Shown: piece by piece, positions 12,949 through 26,449 of the stretch
Layout: each line of letters begins with the position of its first letter
Numbering within the stretch: the stretch's first letter is position 1
DNA from: Penelope pileata
Lineage: Eukaryota > Chordata > Aves > Galliformes > Cracidae
Assembly (NCBI GenBank): GCA_013396635.1
Contig: WBMW01003194.1
Span: 1 to 64,000 of the forward strand
DNA length: 64,000 nucleotides
Direction of reading: 5' to 3'
Made by a program: the position numbers and the translations under genes
Notes under the pieces: model-generated
The model's input: only the letters and a program-made list of their open reading frames with translations
Database searches by the model: none
What the model was told of the DNA's origin: nothing

Positions 12949-14394
12949 ACATATCCCACTAGTTTTGTTTCTGTTTCTCTTTTTTTATGTTTTAATAACA
13001 TATATATATAAAAGTTTTGTTAATTATATATATTAACTATATTATATATTTTATATGCTGCCCAAGACAATTCCTCTTCATTCAATGCAGCCCAGACAAG
13101 ACAAAAGGTTGGACACCCATGGTGTAAAGGAAGTATAGAATATGTCTCTCCAAATAAACAAAAGAATTAATCCAAGTTTCTGCATTTTACCAAGACTTGC
13201 ATATAAGTCTGAAATAAAATTCAATTAACTTCATACAAAGAAACACTTGGGAACCTCAGATGAGTATTAAATTAACTTAGTTTTAGGAAATTTTTGACAA
13301 AAAATAATGAAAAGATAGAAAATTGTTTTTAATAAAATGTTAAAAATTCCGTATATGTTTGTAAAGATTGTAGTCCAAACAAAAGCAAAAAATGTCTGCA
13401 CCATTCATAATGAATCAATATTTGTTTAACTTTTTTTCTCATTTTTTTACATTGATCATGATTACAAATGTCAGACTTGAATGTTTTTTTCCAGCCTCTG
13501 TGTATATGAAAGGTGCATCAAAAAACACTGAAAGATCTGGAGTCAGTGTAGACTTTTGTTCCTAAAGAACAAAAGAATAATTAACTACACTGATGCCTGG
13601 AATGTTTGATATTTCATTTGAGATGTTGATCCTATTATTTCAATTGCATTTGTTATTATTTATCCTCTGGACTGTCATTGGATTTTAACGTAAAGACATA
13701 AGAATGTAAGAGAATTCTGCTTTGTTTTTCAGGTTTTCATTGGTATGGACTATTTGACTTGTGCTCTTCATATGTTTTGCACATATATTAATTTCTTTTA
13801 GGTTGATTTAGCAAAATAGAGCACTTAATTGTAAAGTTTCCTGAATTTAATTTCTCCTTTTCACTTCTCATAAAAAAAGTTGTCTTCAGTGATGATGAAA
13901 TAGTACAACATTTTAATATAATAATTTCCATTTAGGAATGTCAATTTATCATTGACAGTTAATAAAGTATCACATTATTTATTAACACATATGAAGCATT
14001 GTGCCATTCTTTTTATGAAATGTCCAGAATACACTATATAGCTCATATAAAGAAAGAAAAGAATAAGAATTATTTGGCATTATGGTTGAATTTTGAGTAC
14101 ACATATGTTTTTAGGGAACTTCAGTCTTTTGAAGTGTGGCATCCATTTCAATCTGTAGGAATGATGTACGTAACATACAGAATCACAAAATGAAACAGCT
14201 TAAATTTCACGTTAGGATTTCCAGACTGAAAGTGATCTCTTTCTGAGATGTGAAAAGTGTTGATGTTGTTGGTATTTGTAATACACACAATAAATTAATC
14301 TGGAAGATTCAATGAGAACTTATGTTAATTAGTTTTAGTTGTGCTTTTGGACCAGTACTCTCCCAGCATATTTAAACTTATGTTACTGTTTAAT

Positions 14395-14661
14395 TTAGAC
14401 TTTATTTTTTATTTTTTTTTTATTCTTATGTTGTTGATGTACAGTCAGATTCCTCAAATTCTTGTAATAGAGATTATCCTGTATTTGCATAAAATAAAAT
14501 TTCTGAAATAACAATGGAGCCACCAGAGGTACTAAAACCCATACAATTATAAATGCAGCCATTAAAATTGCCAGTAGAAAGGAGAAGCTTATTTTAGTCT
14601 CTGGAAATCTCACATGAATTCTGTGAAGTATGTCTTCACTAACTTTGATTTTCATTTTCAC
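14395..14661 (-). CDS. Hypothetical 88-residue single-span membrane ORF
   Basis: I do not recognise this protein. It begins with ATG, has a short basic/amphipathic N-terminus (MKMKIKVSEDILHRIHVRF), then a hydrophobic block of roughly 30 residues (about positions 25-54, including ILMAAFIIVWVLVPLVAPLL), then a polar tail that ends in a lysine/asparagine-rich stretch encoded by A-rich DNA. One membrane span would be predicted. There is no neighbouring gene to give context and no obvious promoter. Hydrophobic frames arise often on the T-rich strand of AT-rich DNA, so chance is the default explanation. The alanine, valine and proline content is, however, less AT-driven than usual here. Confidence 0.15.
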   Translation of the reverse strand: MKMKIKVSEDILHRIHVRFPETKISFSFLLAILMAAFIIVWVLVPLVAPLLFQKFYFMQIQDNLYYKNLRNLTVHQQHKNKKKIKNKV

Positions 14662-14787
14662 AAATAGATATTAAACCTTGGGTTTTAAATTAAGAAATGC
14701 AATGTTTTTCATTAAAATGGAGGAAATTAAATTAACAAAAGAACAAATTTATTCAATATCTTAATCTGACATTTTGTTTCTGATGTC

Positions 14788-14850
14788 AAAAAAAATCCTT
14801 TTGTACAAAAATCCTTTTTGTACATTCTGATGTACAAAATCTTTTTGTAG
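14788..14850. repeat. Short tandem repeat, about 15-17 bp unit
   Basis: Three imperfect copies of a unit like AAAATCCTTTTTGTAC occur in a row, with a degenerate spacer between the second and third. Confidence 0.7.
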
Positions 14851-17800
14851 CCAGTACCACTGATAGATTAATGGATATTATATTGTATTATAACACAATG
14901 GCAAGCAAAACCAAATTGAAAATCTAAGTCTATGAATGAAAGTTTTTGTATGTAGTTTTATAGCAAGATATTATTTTTTGAAGGCAATATTGTTTATAAA
15001 AATCAAACCATTTATGCATATTTTCACAACAATCTCTGAAAAAAGGCAATATGAAATAGTAGGAAAAAATAGAAACAAGGAGCCCAGCATGAAACTTATT
15101 TCATAGTAAGCATTTTTAATCTTGTGGGAATACTCACAATTACAGGAACATGAAAATAACACTTGTAATTTGCTGATTCTAAAAATGGATTTGCTCTAAA
15201 GCTCTAAAGATGGCAATGATTCCCAGAAGACTGCAAGCTCCTTACCACCATGTGAAGAAAATCCATGGAACCATCAACAACTTGGAACTCCAGAACCACT
15301 GGAAAAACAGTCAGGTCAGTGTGCAATAGCTCTCTAATCTGGTAAACCCTACACAACACTGAGTACTTTCAGAGCTTGTACTTGAACTTTCAAGTCAACC
15401 CACTCTTATGGTCCATCTCTGCCAATGTTTTCTATCACTCTCAATGGCCTCACATGTGCCTGCTATGTTTGAAACCGAAAGGAATGGTTTTCTGGAGAAT
15501 TTTCATCCAGAAGCTTTTATTCTACCTCTGTCTTGGTTGTGCAGGAAATTTAAACAGGCAGGAGATAACTTTTGTGGTGCTCAACTATTTGTCAAACTGT
15601 ATTTGGCCAAGCTGATACACATGGCACAAAATTAGTTTTGCCATCTAATGGCCATCAAATGATAAATATTTTCAGTCTACCACCATATGCATACATGTTT
15701 TAAATATAATTGAAGCTTTTCATCTTATTTTTTATTTTAAATGTGTCCAATAAAATATGTAGTTCTATGTGTGCCTGCTATATTCGCTATCCCAGTCTAT
15801 TTAATAGACTGTTCTCCTATAGATGTCAGAAGTAGATCTTGTTTGCATTTACATCATGAGAAACAGCATTCTAGTTTGCAACTTTAAATAGGTGCTGACA
15901 GGACAGAAGGGTCTAGAAGTGTTCTTTTTGTTTGTTTTTGATCTAGAAACAAATTCAATCTCGGCAGAAAGAGAAAATCTTTTTTCCACACTTTTTTTTA
16001 TTTTGTGCTCGTGCTCTATTGTGCTCTGTGACATTGTCTGTCATCTTTAAATGATATTTTCAGATATCTAATTGCACAATTAGAATTGTATCTTGATGTG
16101 AGAACATAAAATGAAAAAATTCATAATTTTTTAGTTCCTTATTTTGATACTTGAAATATTTAAAGTCCAAATAAAATAAAAAATAATTGTCCCAAATAAT
16201 GTTCTTAATGTTTTCTTCCAGTCTGAAGAAAATTTTGTATTGATTGACAAAAATAAAAGGTAAATAACATTTTCTGTAAGAAGGAATTTGACAGAATACT
16301 CCCTGAGCTGTAACACTCAGATGTGTAGCTTTTCATAAAAACAGAATCCCCTGCCTCTTTACCTACCGTGATATGTGGCTGTAGCTTTCATTCTGTTGCT
16401 TAGAATAGGATTCATAAGACATCATTAGTGGTGCTAGTGAGATCATAGTGATTACTATTTGTAAATTTACATACAGTGCTGTCCTTTGAGACTTTTTATT
16501 TTGTTTGCTTTTTGCAAAGATGATATATTAGAAGCATTTTACAAAAAAAAAAAAAAATTATTCTAGTGGATTGGGAATTACTTAAAATAGGCTGTTTGAC
16601 AAAATAAAATGGTCACTGACTATTCTAAAGAAAATACAAAACTTGAGTTAGATATTCAACACTTCATTTTATCTTACTTTTTCAAGTTATCATTTTGGGA
16701 AAGAAAAGTAGTGGTTTTTAAAGCAGTTTTCTGTACTTCATCAGCTTCTATAGCAAATCATCATTCATATTATGGAAGCTCTGACAGATATTCACAGTGT
16801 TCTTGTTACAGTATATTAAACTGTAACCTGATTCTTTGGAAGCTGTACTGTGGTTTTCAGACTACATGAATATTATGCTCCATGAAAATTGTTCACAGAA
16901 AGAATAAAAATCAGGGTTTTGGTACATATAGTTCCAAGCTACACAGCTGCAAATCCAATTGTTTCTGTGTGATGACCATTTATCCTCTTTAAACAGGCCG
17001 CCTGTGATAACTGATTAGCTCTGGGCATATAAATACATTTTGCATCATTGAAACCAACAGCATCTACTCCGAGTTCTGTGTGAACTAATGCTGTATGACC
17101 TTTGTCAAATTCGACTTTCTTCAAACTATAGCTCTATACCAGTCTTCCCAGATATCTTCTTAAATAGTCATTATTTTGTGCATCTTATTATTGCATCAGC
17201 TCTTCCGAGGAACAAAATGCAAAACAAAATCCTTTTCCTTTCCCTCTCAGTAGTCTCAGTTGACATGTCAGGCTGCATTTGTCCTAACACACAAAATGGA
17301 TCTAAGCTCTTTCTCTGTCCAGAAGGCACAGCATAGCGTGCCTTCCCATGCCTTGTCTTCTCCCTCCTCTCCCCATCCTCATCCAAGTAGGACAACCTCA
17401 TCCATACTGACTCCTGGCAATAATGTTTTTCTTTTCAGTTCCCAGAAATGTTTCTGCTTGTTGTCTGGGAGAATGCTAATTGGCAGAGGCTAAAGTGATA
17501 GTGAGGATGTGAAAATAGATAAAGAGTATGAACCATCAAAAGCTCAGACCCTAGACACACAGTTCAACATTCCACACCCAACCTATCTTCCTTTAAGTTC
17601 CCCCTGGTTAGTTTGGTCTACTTCATAGTAGAATATTTTTGCTCTCAAATCTCTTTTTTTGTTATTGTTATTTGTTTTGTTTGTTGGTTGATTTTCCCTC
17701 CCCCCTGCCCTCTTTTCTTTTTTTCCTTTTATTCTTTTTTTTTCTATTGTTGTTGTTTCCTCTGGGACACTGTATATTTTCCAAATCCTTTTTATTCTCC

Positions 17801-19388
17801 CAACACCTGTTTCCTCTGTCCCATAAGTTCTAATTTTCCAAAACTCCTGAGAAAAATATAGCTCAACCTCCTTGTTTCTCTCTCGGTGTTTCTTTCATTC
17901 CTCTTCCAAACTTGTCAGAGTCATCCTCTGAGAGAAAACATAACTTCATTGACAAGCTGCTTCCCAAAACTAGACTACAACATAATAGGCAATAGATTGT
18001 GGAAGCATATAAGAAAGCAATTTGAAATGACTGCATCTTTTACTTTTGCAGAACACAATTAATGTCCACAATTGGCAACTCATTTGAGTTATCCTGAGCT
18101 AATACAGTGTTATACTCAAAATCTTTTTATTGGTGAAATAGAAGCATATCTTATATACAAGCCAAAAATGTTATGTTAGTATAACAGAAATCTTAAGAGT
18201 GTAGTCATTATTAGTACAGATCTAATTGCTACAGAAAAAGAAAGAATAATACTGCAGAGATAACTGACATACATGCTACCTAGTTCCCTCTTCATTTCCC
18301 GATTTTAAGCTCACCCTTCCCCTGCTTCTCTGCATCAGGTGCTGATGGTTTCACTCAGGCTGGGAATGTTGTGGTGAGTTGTCAGTAGCTGGAGTCCTTC
18401 ACTGGGAGGAACCTGTCCATATTAAGTGCTTTTTCTTCCCCTAGGGTCTTACTGGGGTCACTTTTAGACATTTGTTAACATGCTCTTATACCTTTGCTCA
18501 TTTCTCATTATCTGCAGCTCCACACCATGTCTGAATTCACTATATATGATGCCTTTAATTGTGGAAGATACTACATCTTTTTTTACACCAAACACCAACT
18601 GTGCCTGGTCTGCACTGCTTTAATTGACCATTTGACTTGTTTATAGCTGTGGAGTCTCCAATGTCCAGCTTGTGCCCTATCCCATGTCTGCACTCCTCCA
18701 ATCTGCATCCTGTGTCTCCTCAAGTGCCAGGTCTGCATTCAAATAGAGACTTTGCTGTCACAACTAAGCCAAGTAGAACAAAGTTGCAGTCAGGTCAGGT
18801 GTCCAGATAGAGCAGACTTGACAAAGATCAGTCTTAAGGCCTTGCAAATTTAGCACAAAGCTTATGGCCTGTTACTAGCAATGTCAATACTGTATTATGG
18901 TTACAGTAGCTTTATCAAATTAGAATTTCTATACTAGTAGTGAATAATTCATATTTGGGGAAAACAATACACTATGTCAGAGAAAAATGAGTGTTTCTCT
19001 ATGAAGCGCTCACAAAGATCCACACCTAAATTATCAATTTCTAGCTATAGTAAGTGATTAATAAATGCAACAATATGTAAGCCAGAAGCATGACTGATTA
19101 AACTGAAATGCTTTCTGTCACTGTGTGGAACAGACAGGGACTTTGCAGTTACAAAGCAGTAACTTGAAGTTCACTTTCTTTTGTTATTGTGACCACTTTC
19201 TTTTTGCGTTATCAGAATGGTACAGCATCAGGGAGCTGTTTTGCTTTTGCCAAGATTTCAGATAATTTTAGTAATATGAATATCAATACTGGATCTCACT
19301 GTATAACAGGGCTTCCCTCCTCATTACCTCATGATGTACCTGCCACTGTCTTCAGATATATGGCCTAAACTTATATTTCAACTTATAT

Positions 19389-19484
19389 TTCAGAACGTAG
19401 GACTTGGGTTTTTCTTTTACTTCAGAAATTAGGGTTTGGGTTTTTCTTTTATTTCAGAACCTAGGGTTTGGGTTTTTGTTTTTT
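19389..19484. repeat. 32-bp minisatellite, three copies
   Basis: Units lie at 19389-19420, 19421-19452 and 19453-19484. Each begins TTCAGAA and contains TAGGGTTTGGGTTTTT or a close variant, followed by CTTTTA. It is preceded by a smaller duplication of ACTTATATTTCA near 19380. The core resembles telomeric TTAGGG, but only one TAGGG occurs per unit. Confidence 0.85.
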
Positions 19485-22400
19485 TGCTTTTTAATTTTCT
19501 GTCTGTAATGTCTATTTCTTTTCCAGGAAGGGCTAAACAAGTCTTTCTAGCACAGTTGTCTGTAGATCTTATACACTTACCTGCAAGGCATTCTGATTGA
19601 AGTTGACTGCCTTCAAATGATGCAGTCATTGCTCTCTGGTCTTGCCTTCAGATCTGGGGACCTTTCTTATCACTGCCTCTGTAGAGCCATGTATGGATTT
19701 AGAGACAGTGGTACAACAACAACCTACAATTTTCATTTATTTCTACCCACTCTGAATGCATGCATCCATCTATGTAGTATGGCTTTATACCTACTTTCTG
19801 TCAGTACTCAATTTACAACTGGAAAGTTTTCTATTTATTTTAGAGGACTTTACATTACTTTTAGATGCTTCTTCTCACAGTCAGTAACTCTTCACAACTA
19901 TATTGCTTTGGTGAGCTAAATAGGTATAATTTTCTTCTAAGTTTTAGATACCTTTAATAGATTTTACAGAACTCACATAACTACTCACCGTGCCTCTGAG
20001 CTGAAAGCATGATTTTCTCTGTTATTATCTGTTATTACCCATGATTTCTTAAGAAAAATTCTATAATTTAAAAATAATAAAACTTGAAGAATAGACTAAA
20101 GAACTTTACAATGAGAAAAGCGTAACCTTGAAAAAATGAAGTATATTTTGATCTGAGAACTGGGGAGTCTTCAATGATTTTCAAAGCTGTCTATTCGAGT
20201 CTGTCAGTACTGCCACTTCTTTCTCCCTTCATGTACCACAAAGCAGTGTTCTCAGATCAAGTTCCTCCTCCAAGGGTTCTTCTGTGATGTAGTACTTAAA
20301 TGTCCTTAGAACATGGATTAAAAATGGAGCACCACTTTTCTATCTGCATAGAAAGAATGGAAAGCATAGAAAGCATTGCTGGAAAGGACCTCCTAAAAAT
20401 GTCCTATTTACCCTATTACCTTAAATGCAGGGTCAGTTTTTTTCCAATCCAGAATATGACATTCCAAAACACAGCAAATCTGTTAAAGATTTACACTAGG
20501 TTTTACTTGATCATTCTGTGAAATTTACGGAGCTTTGGTAAATATCTTTCAGGACTGTCACATAAGTGTGTGTTTTACAGACATCAATAATAAAATTGAC
20601 ATGCTGAAGTTCGGTATGGTGAGATTCTGGATCTTTGTTAATGTTGCAAATATCGTCATCTGTGAATTGTTCAGATGTTTCTATTGTTGTTGATGCAAGG
20701 TGTGATCGACAGTAAACTCTTTTAAAAATTGTAGTCTGCTTTTCACTCCAGTAAGTCACAAAATATTTATGTACTTACTTCCAGCTGATGTGGAGGATAA
20801 ATCTTAATGCATTTTCTAGGTTTCAGGTTTCTGAGAAGTGCTTTTATGTCAATACACAATGGCAGATTTTGTTCATAATTTTTGTCCATATTTTTTTCAG
20901 TAATTTTCCAGTATCAAAGCATTCCATCTATAGAGAAAAATGCTGAAGGAAGAGCATAGCAGATCTTAAGCGATCTTTAAACATTGGCTTATTCAAATAT
21001 AAATTACATCCAAAAATATTTTTGAAACCAATGTTTATACTTGGGATGCAAACTGAACATTTATGAGTAGTAGCAAAAAATATGTTACTTTTTATTCTTT
21101 GCACATATATTGTAAGGCATGACAAGAAAACACAATAACGACAGTTTTTTGTTCTCATGTTCAATATTAAAGGCATTATCCAAACTCTTATCATGAAACC
21201 TGAAAAATAAAGTCATGCAGGCCTTTATCCTATCAATACTAACTCTTACGTCTTAGTATAGAATTATTAAATGTGGAGATAAAATAAAATTTGTATAAAA
21301 TCCTAGTTCTGAGATGGGCTTCTCTGGTGCCAGTACATAGCAGATGAAAATTTATCCTCCCTCTCCAGATGCACTTCACAAGACATCCACTTTGCTACAG
21401 CTTTCCTGCTTTAATAGCTACTGCATCACAATTCACTGTATTCTGTTACCCAGAGTAACAGCTTTATCATTTTTTATCCGTCCAGCTTCTTACTTCCCCC
21501 TTTAAATTTAATCATTGCTCATGTACCACTGGTGATGTTTGTATCATAGTTTAAAAGCTGCTAGAGTGTTCCTCAAGGTTGAATGAGAGTGCATTTTGTT
21601 ATTGCTGACTGTCAGTTTTTGCATTGCTTCACGTGCTGGAGTGCTTTTGTGTACATTCCATCAGTTATGTTCTCAGAACCTTTGCTTTCTGTGAGATCAT
21701 CTAATGATCCAGCATTCCCAGTGGTGCACAACTTTTACCAGTCTTCTTTTTCCTCCAATGGTTCATTCAGAGCTCCAAATACAAACTACAGTCAAGTCTA
21801 TGTCTTGTACACCAGCTGCCACCAGTATGCTGTAAATGACACTGGTGTAACCAGACTCATGACTGAATACAGAGAGGAGCCCATGCTACTGTCCTAGAAC
21901 AGACAAAAACAGACATAAGGTTGGAAGATTTAGACTACCTGCTCCATCCTAATATTCTTTCAACGTTTATATCTATTTTTGGTTTGAATGTTAAGGAAGA
22001 GCTAAATTCCTCAGGGAATGCAATGAGAATTCTGCACTGTAATTGTTTGGACTTTTTTTAATTCCAGTGGAAATCTTAGAATTATTATTTCAGTTTTGTT
22101 TTGTTTTGTTTTTAATATATACTTTATAAAAGCATACTATATTTGTCTCATGAATGGAAGGAGTCCAAATAACAGATACTAAAGATTTGATTGTATTCTA
22201 GTACTACCGATTGATGCCTCAAAATACGAGTATAAGATATCGGTTTGATATTTTCCATACCAGCAGTCTTAGATTTTCCAGTGCAACTCCAATCAACAGT
22301 GATATTCATAGAAATGTAGAGACAAAAACGACATATTAATAAACTTGCATGGTCAGTCCATCTTACTGCCAGTATATGGTTCTATTTTATGGTGACTGTT

Positions 22401-23667
22401 GCAAACTAGAGTAAAATGATTCGAACAATAAGATTTCGACCACCGCTATGGAAACTAATAGATCTGCAGGCAATTATTCTCCTAATAACTCTTTCTCTTT
22501 TTCTGAATTCCACCCATTCTGTTCCTGCTTCTTCCTAAATCACTGGTATATCTATATAATCTATTCTATTTATATTTTCTAAGTAGCTATAGACTTCAGT
22601 TTTTTCTGAGGTAATCTGTACAGTTTCATTCTCTCATTCTGACTTCATATGTCAGAAGTTGCAGTTTCTCTGCTGGGTCTGTTACGCTTAAGAACAAAAC
22701 ATGTTTAAAGCCTAAGCTTAATGTGCTCTTCTTCACAACTGTGAAATGCTGAGAGAAAACGTATGGTGAGTTATCTAAAGTCAGCTTCTGGGTGATAATT
22801 TGGTAAGGAAAGAAATACATCAGATTGTTTCTGCACTCCCTATTTGTAAAGTCTCACTGCTAAGAATTTCTAATAACTGTTGAAAAAAAAATCACATTAT
22901 ACCATCTTGAAAGTTTTGCTGTAAATGCATATTTCAAAATTGTGAGCTTTACTCTACCACCTATCACATAGTTACAACATGTAATGGGCAAAGCTGGTAT
23001 AATATTTGTATTAATGGCACACTGAAAAATTATTATATGATTACAAGAGTAATGTTGGTGTATTATGTCTTTCTTCTTGGAGAAAATCCAAGTGAAAATG
23101 GTGATGCAAAAATGCCGATATGCACCACGGTTCATTCATTTCATGAAGCAGAAATTATTTGGCAACTTAACTATTTATTTTTCAGGGATGATAGTTTTCA
23201 AAGACATGATGTGGACATAGAGTTAATATTGACTTACATATATGTTTTTCTTTCAAATTGATCGATAGTTTGAATGTTTTAATGCTTTTCTTCAAAATGT
23301 AGAATTTTCCAGCAGATAGAAAATGAAGATGAAAGGCTATGTCTACAGAAAAAACTAGAAGCTCATTGAGTACATGTACATAGCACAACGATTTTACAAA
23401 AAAAAAAAAAAGAAAAGCCTTTACAAAATAGCTTAATGTGCACTTAAGCATTCTGGAAGGCCAGGGATGTGTCCTGTTTATGTAGCGCACTTTTTAAATA
23501 TAATATATGAATAAAAGTTTAAACGATTAATTAGGAGGGCATATTTTTATGTTAGAGAGTTGTGACTTTTCACATCAATGAGACTATCCATGTGTCTCAA
23601 GCTAATAATAAGTGTTTTTATGAATAGGGTGTTGGTTTGTCTTTTTTTTTTATCCCAGGGTGTTTTT

Positions 23668-23691
23668 AATTTATTTATTTATTTATTTATT
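23668..23691. repeat. (TTTA)n microsatellite
   Basis: About six TTTA units in a row. It is immediately downstream of a T-run. Confidence 0.85.
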
Positions 23692-26449
23692 GCCTCATGG
23701 AGAGAACAATAGCAGCAATGCTTTCTCTCTGATATTTTTCAACGATATTTTCCTTGAGTTTATTTTCTACAACATTTTTTACAGTTAATTTATGATTTGT
23801 GAATCATGAGCAAATTTTATAAACTATTCACAGAAATTAAATTACAAGTTCCTAAACTTTATTTTTAGAGAACTTTTATTATTCAAAGTAAGTTAATTCA
23901 AAAGCATGCACATGCCACATATGTCATGTTAAACAAAAACCATTAGAAATACAGGTAATAATCAGTTAAATTGGCAAACTTGGGATATCATTTATAAAAT
24001 AGCATGTTTTTCTTGTGTTCACACTTCTTATTAGCTCACAGAGAAGTATATGACCATTTACAAGAGATAGTATTGGCTAAAGAGGCATAAGCAAACAAAA
24101 TGAACAGCAAGGAGTTGTAATATTGATGGCAGTAGCATTTGCAAATGTTATATAATGAGTGTAAGACTGTTTCTGACTGGCAAGGTATTTAGAAAAGTCA
24201 GAGAGAAACAAATGAGACATTTGTATTCTAATTCAAGGAGCTTTAGTAACAAAATGATACTAAAACTGCCAGTATCACAAGTAAAAACAGATGTTGTAGG
24301 AGGGAAATAGCAAATTATACTTAAACAGCAGTCATGACTAAAATTACTGACTGTGTAGCAAAGAAAATTGGTAGGCAACTTGTAAATTAGTTGTTCAAGA
24401 GAAATGAGAAATGAATAATAATAACAAGACTTGATTATAGATTTGGAGGATAAAAATGGAACTGTAAATGGAATGTAAAAGTATTTTTTAAGATCAGTGG
24501 CAAAACACAGTTGAGAACCCCTGAAATTTTCTGAAGATAAAGGCAAAACAAATGTGATAGTCAACAGACTTCTTAGCACAAAACTCCTTGAACTGCCTGA
24601 ACTGCTACTTGTTTTCATTTGATTTTGGAAGTAGTAAAGACTTTTTGTCTTTTTTTTTTTTTTTTTGTCATACAAGAATGCATAATATTAAAGACAGCAT
24701 GAGCTGATTTAGCTTAAAATAAAGAATCATTAGTAGTGTAATTAATATTTTCTTATTCAGACGAGAAATGTTGAAAAGTTCTGGAACGCTAAAGAAGTCA
24801 ACAAAGGTGATGTAACAAAGAAAAGTCAGAAAACTCTTGGAATTTCTTTCTTCAGCATATAAACACTAAGAAAGGACTTGTATCTGAGGGAATTGGGCAA
24901 ACTTGGATAGATTCCACATCTGACCTTAGGATGTGTGGAATAAGCAGACAGGCAAATAAAGCCTGCTGGTGAATAAAATATCTTACCTGTCAGTGAATTC
25001 TACATTTAAGGAACAAGAACATTTCTCAGAAAAGCTAAGAAAGCTTAGAAAATGATTAGTTTATAAATTATTATTGTTATTATTATGTACTGCAATTGGT
25101 TTCTTACTTTTTTAATTACTGACAGTGAGGTTGCACTTTCTGTGTCAATACAGATGTCTCCCAATGATCAGAGATATTAGGAGGAAAGGATTACATTTTC
25201 ACGACAGAAAAACATATATAAAGATACTATAAAAGCATTCTGTTCAACTCCAAAAGATCTGATGGATGTAAAGCTAAATTCAAACTTTTGTGTCCACCAT
25301 TAAAACACTAGGGAAAACAACACAAGAACAGTCAAGCTTTTTTTCCAGTCATGCAATCTGTCATCACTGTAAGCACTGCTGTCTGCTCTGCTGTTTTCCA
25401 GTGCCAGTCCTGTGCTCAACTGCCATCTGACAGTCTTCACTAATTGCTGTCCCGTTTATATTCTAGCCACTTGTTTTTCTTTTAGGCAAATCTAAGTTAG
25501 ATTTGCTGATGTTTGTGAAATGCTCAGATTTTAAAACACATTGTAAAAAAAACCTGAACTTCATTGAGTTTAGGCTTCTAATGTTTTTATTTTAATGTTT
25601 TTATTCTAAATAGTAAATAGTATGTGAAATAAGGACTACGAGATTACTATAATTTTAAGGCATATTTACATACTGGATGTTTATATTGCAAAGAACAGAC
25701 TTGAGCTCCTTACTCTCACCGTGCACTTGTATGTGTTATATCTGCTTCCCTGAACAGACAACTAGGTCCTCCCAGTATATAAGGAAACACTCAAAGGCCA
25801 GCAGTACACTGCTGGCTGCTTCCCTTACCCAGCATGAACAGTCTGAAGGAGTTGATTTTCGTGTTGAGGAGCTGTTGTGTTGCTGCAATTCCAGATTAAG
25901 CCAATATCCCTTTAGGGAATATTGCCAATTGGTAAAAGGATGAAGAAGCCTATAGATTTCTTTCACTTATCCCAAAAGCCAGACAAACCCTTGGCAGCTC
26001 ATCTGCCAAGTACTCTAAATTTCAGAATCTGTGCCCTGATTGCCCAGGAGGATTTTCTATTTCAATAGTGCATGTGAATTAGACAATTTGAGATCAGCCA
26101 AAGTAAGTAGTTTACTGGTCACTCGTCTTTACTTTTCATACCCAGCAGTAACAAATGAGAAATATTGTTTAAAATCCTGTGTAATATTTCAATTAACTTT
26201 TGAATAGTTTATAGAGAAGAGCACACATTTTATATTTCTTATGTGTAAGAAGCAGAATAAGACATTTGCATATGTTTGATCAGGAGTGCTCTGCTTGTAA
26301 TAAACCCAGTTTCAGGAAGACAATCCAAAATCTCTAAATTAGCAATTGAACTCTCTGCATAACTATCTCTTTAATTTTTATGCATGTGTGATATAATTCT
26401 ATGAGATTTTGCTTCTAACTAGAAACAAATTACACTTCTACTTTCCAGC

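Larger units (their letters stand above)
11754..13121 (+). mobile_element. Charlie-type hAT DNA transposon, second copy (interrupted by a false duplication)
   Basis: Same subfamily as 935-1839. The ends are TAGGCAAGTCT... and ...GGTTGGACACCCATG. Flanking 8-mers are GTGTAAAC (11746-11753) and GTGTAAAG (13122-13129), a 7/8 target-site duplication. The printed length is 1368 bp, but 518 bp of that is an exact duplication plus one N that looks like an assembly error. Without it the element is about 850 bp, close to the 905 bp of the first copy. It includes a decayed transposase C-terminal frame. The two copies are clearly diverged from each other, so they are independent old insertions. Confidence 0.88.
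13130..26449. other. 13.3-kb unannotated AT-rich interval
   Basis: No confident gene or named transposable element. It includes a short tandem repeat at 14788-14850, a 32-bp minisatellite at 19389-19484, a pyrimidine-rich stretch near 17690-17830, and an (ATTT)n run at 23668-23691. A hydrophobic minus-strand ORF at 14395-14661 is listed separately. The interval 15200-15640 is less AT-rich than its surroundings and may be an unrecognised old repeat or a conserved element. The longest frame (24148-24675 minus, 175 codons) begins in a poly(A/T) run and has no recognisable domain. Confidence 0.45.

Noticed and set aside
17613..17861. 82-codon hydrophobic ORF (plus strand)
   Set aside because: It is encoded by a pyrimidine-rich stretch, giving Phe, Leu, Ser and Cys by composition.
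19389..19484. Interstitial telomeric sequence
   Set aside because: There is only one TAGGG-like core per 32-bp unit and no run of TTAGGG repeats.
24148..24675. 175-codon minus-strand ORF
   Set aside because: It starts in a poly(A/T) run and has no recognisable domain. One frame of this length is plausible by chance over six frames of a 64-kb AT-rich window.
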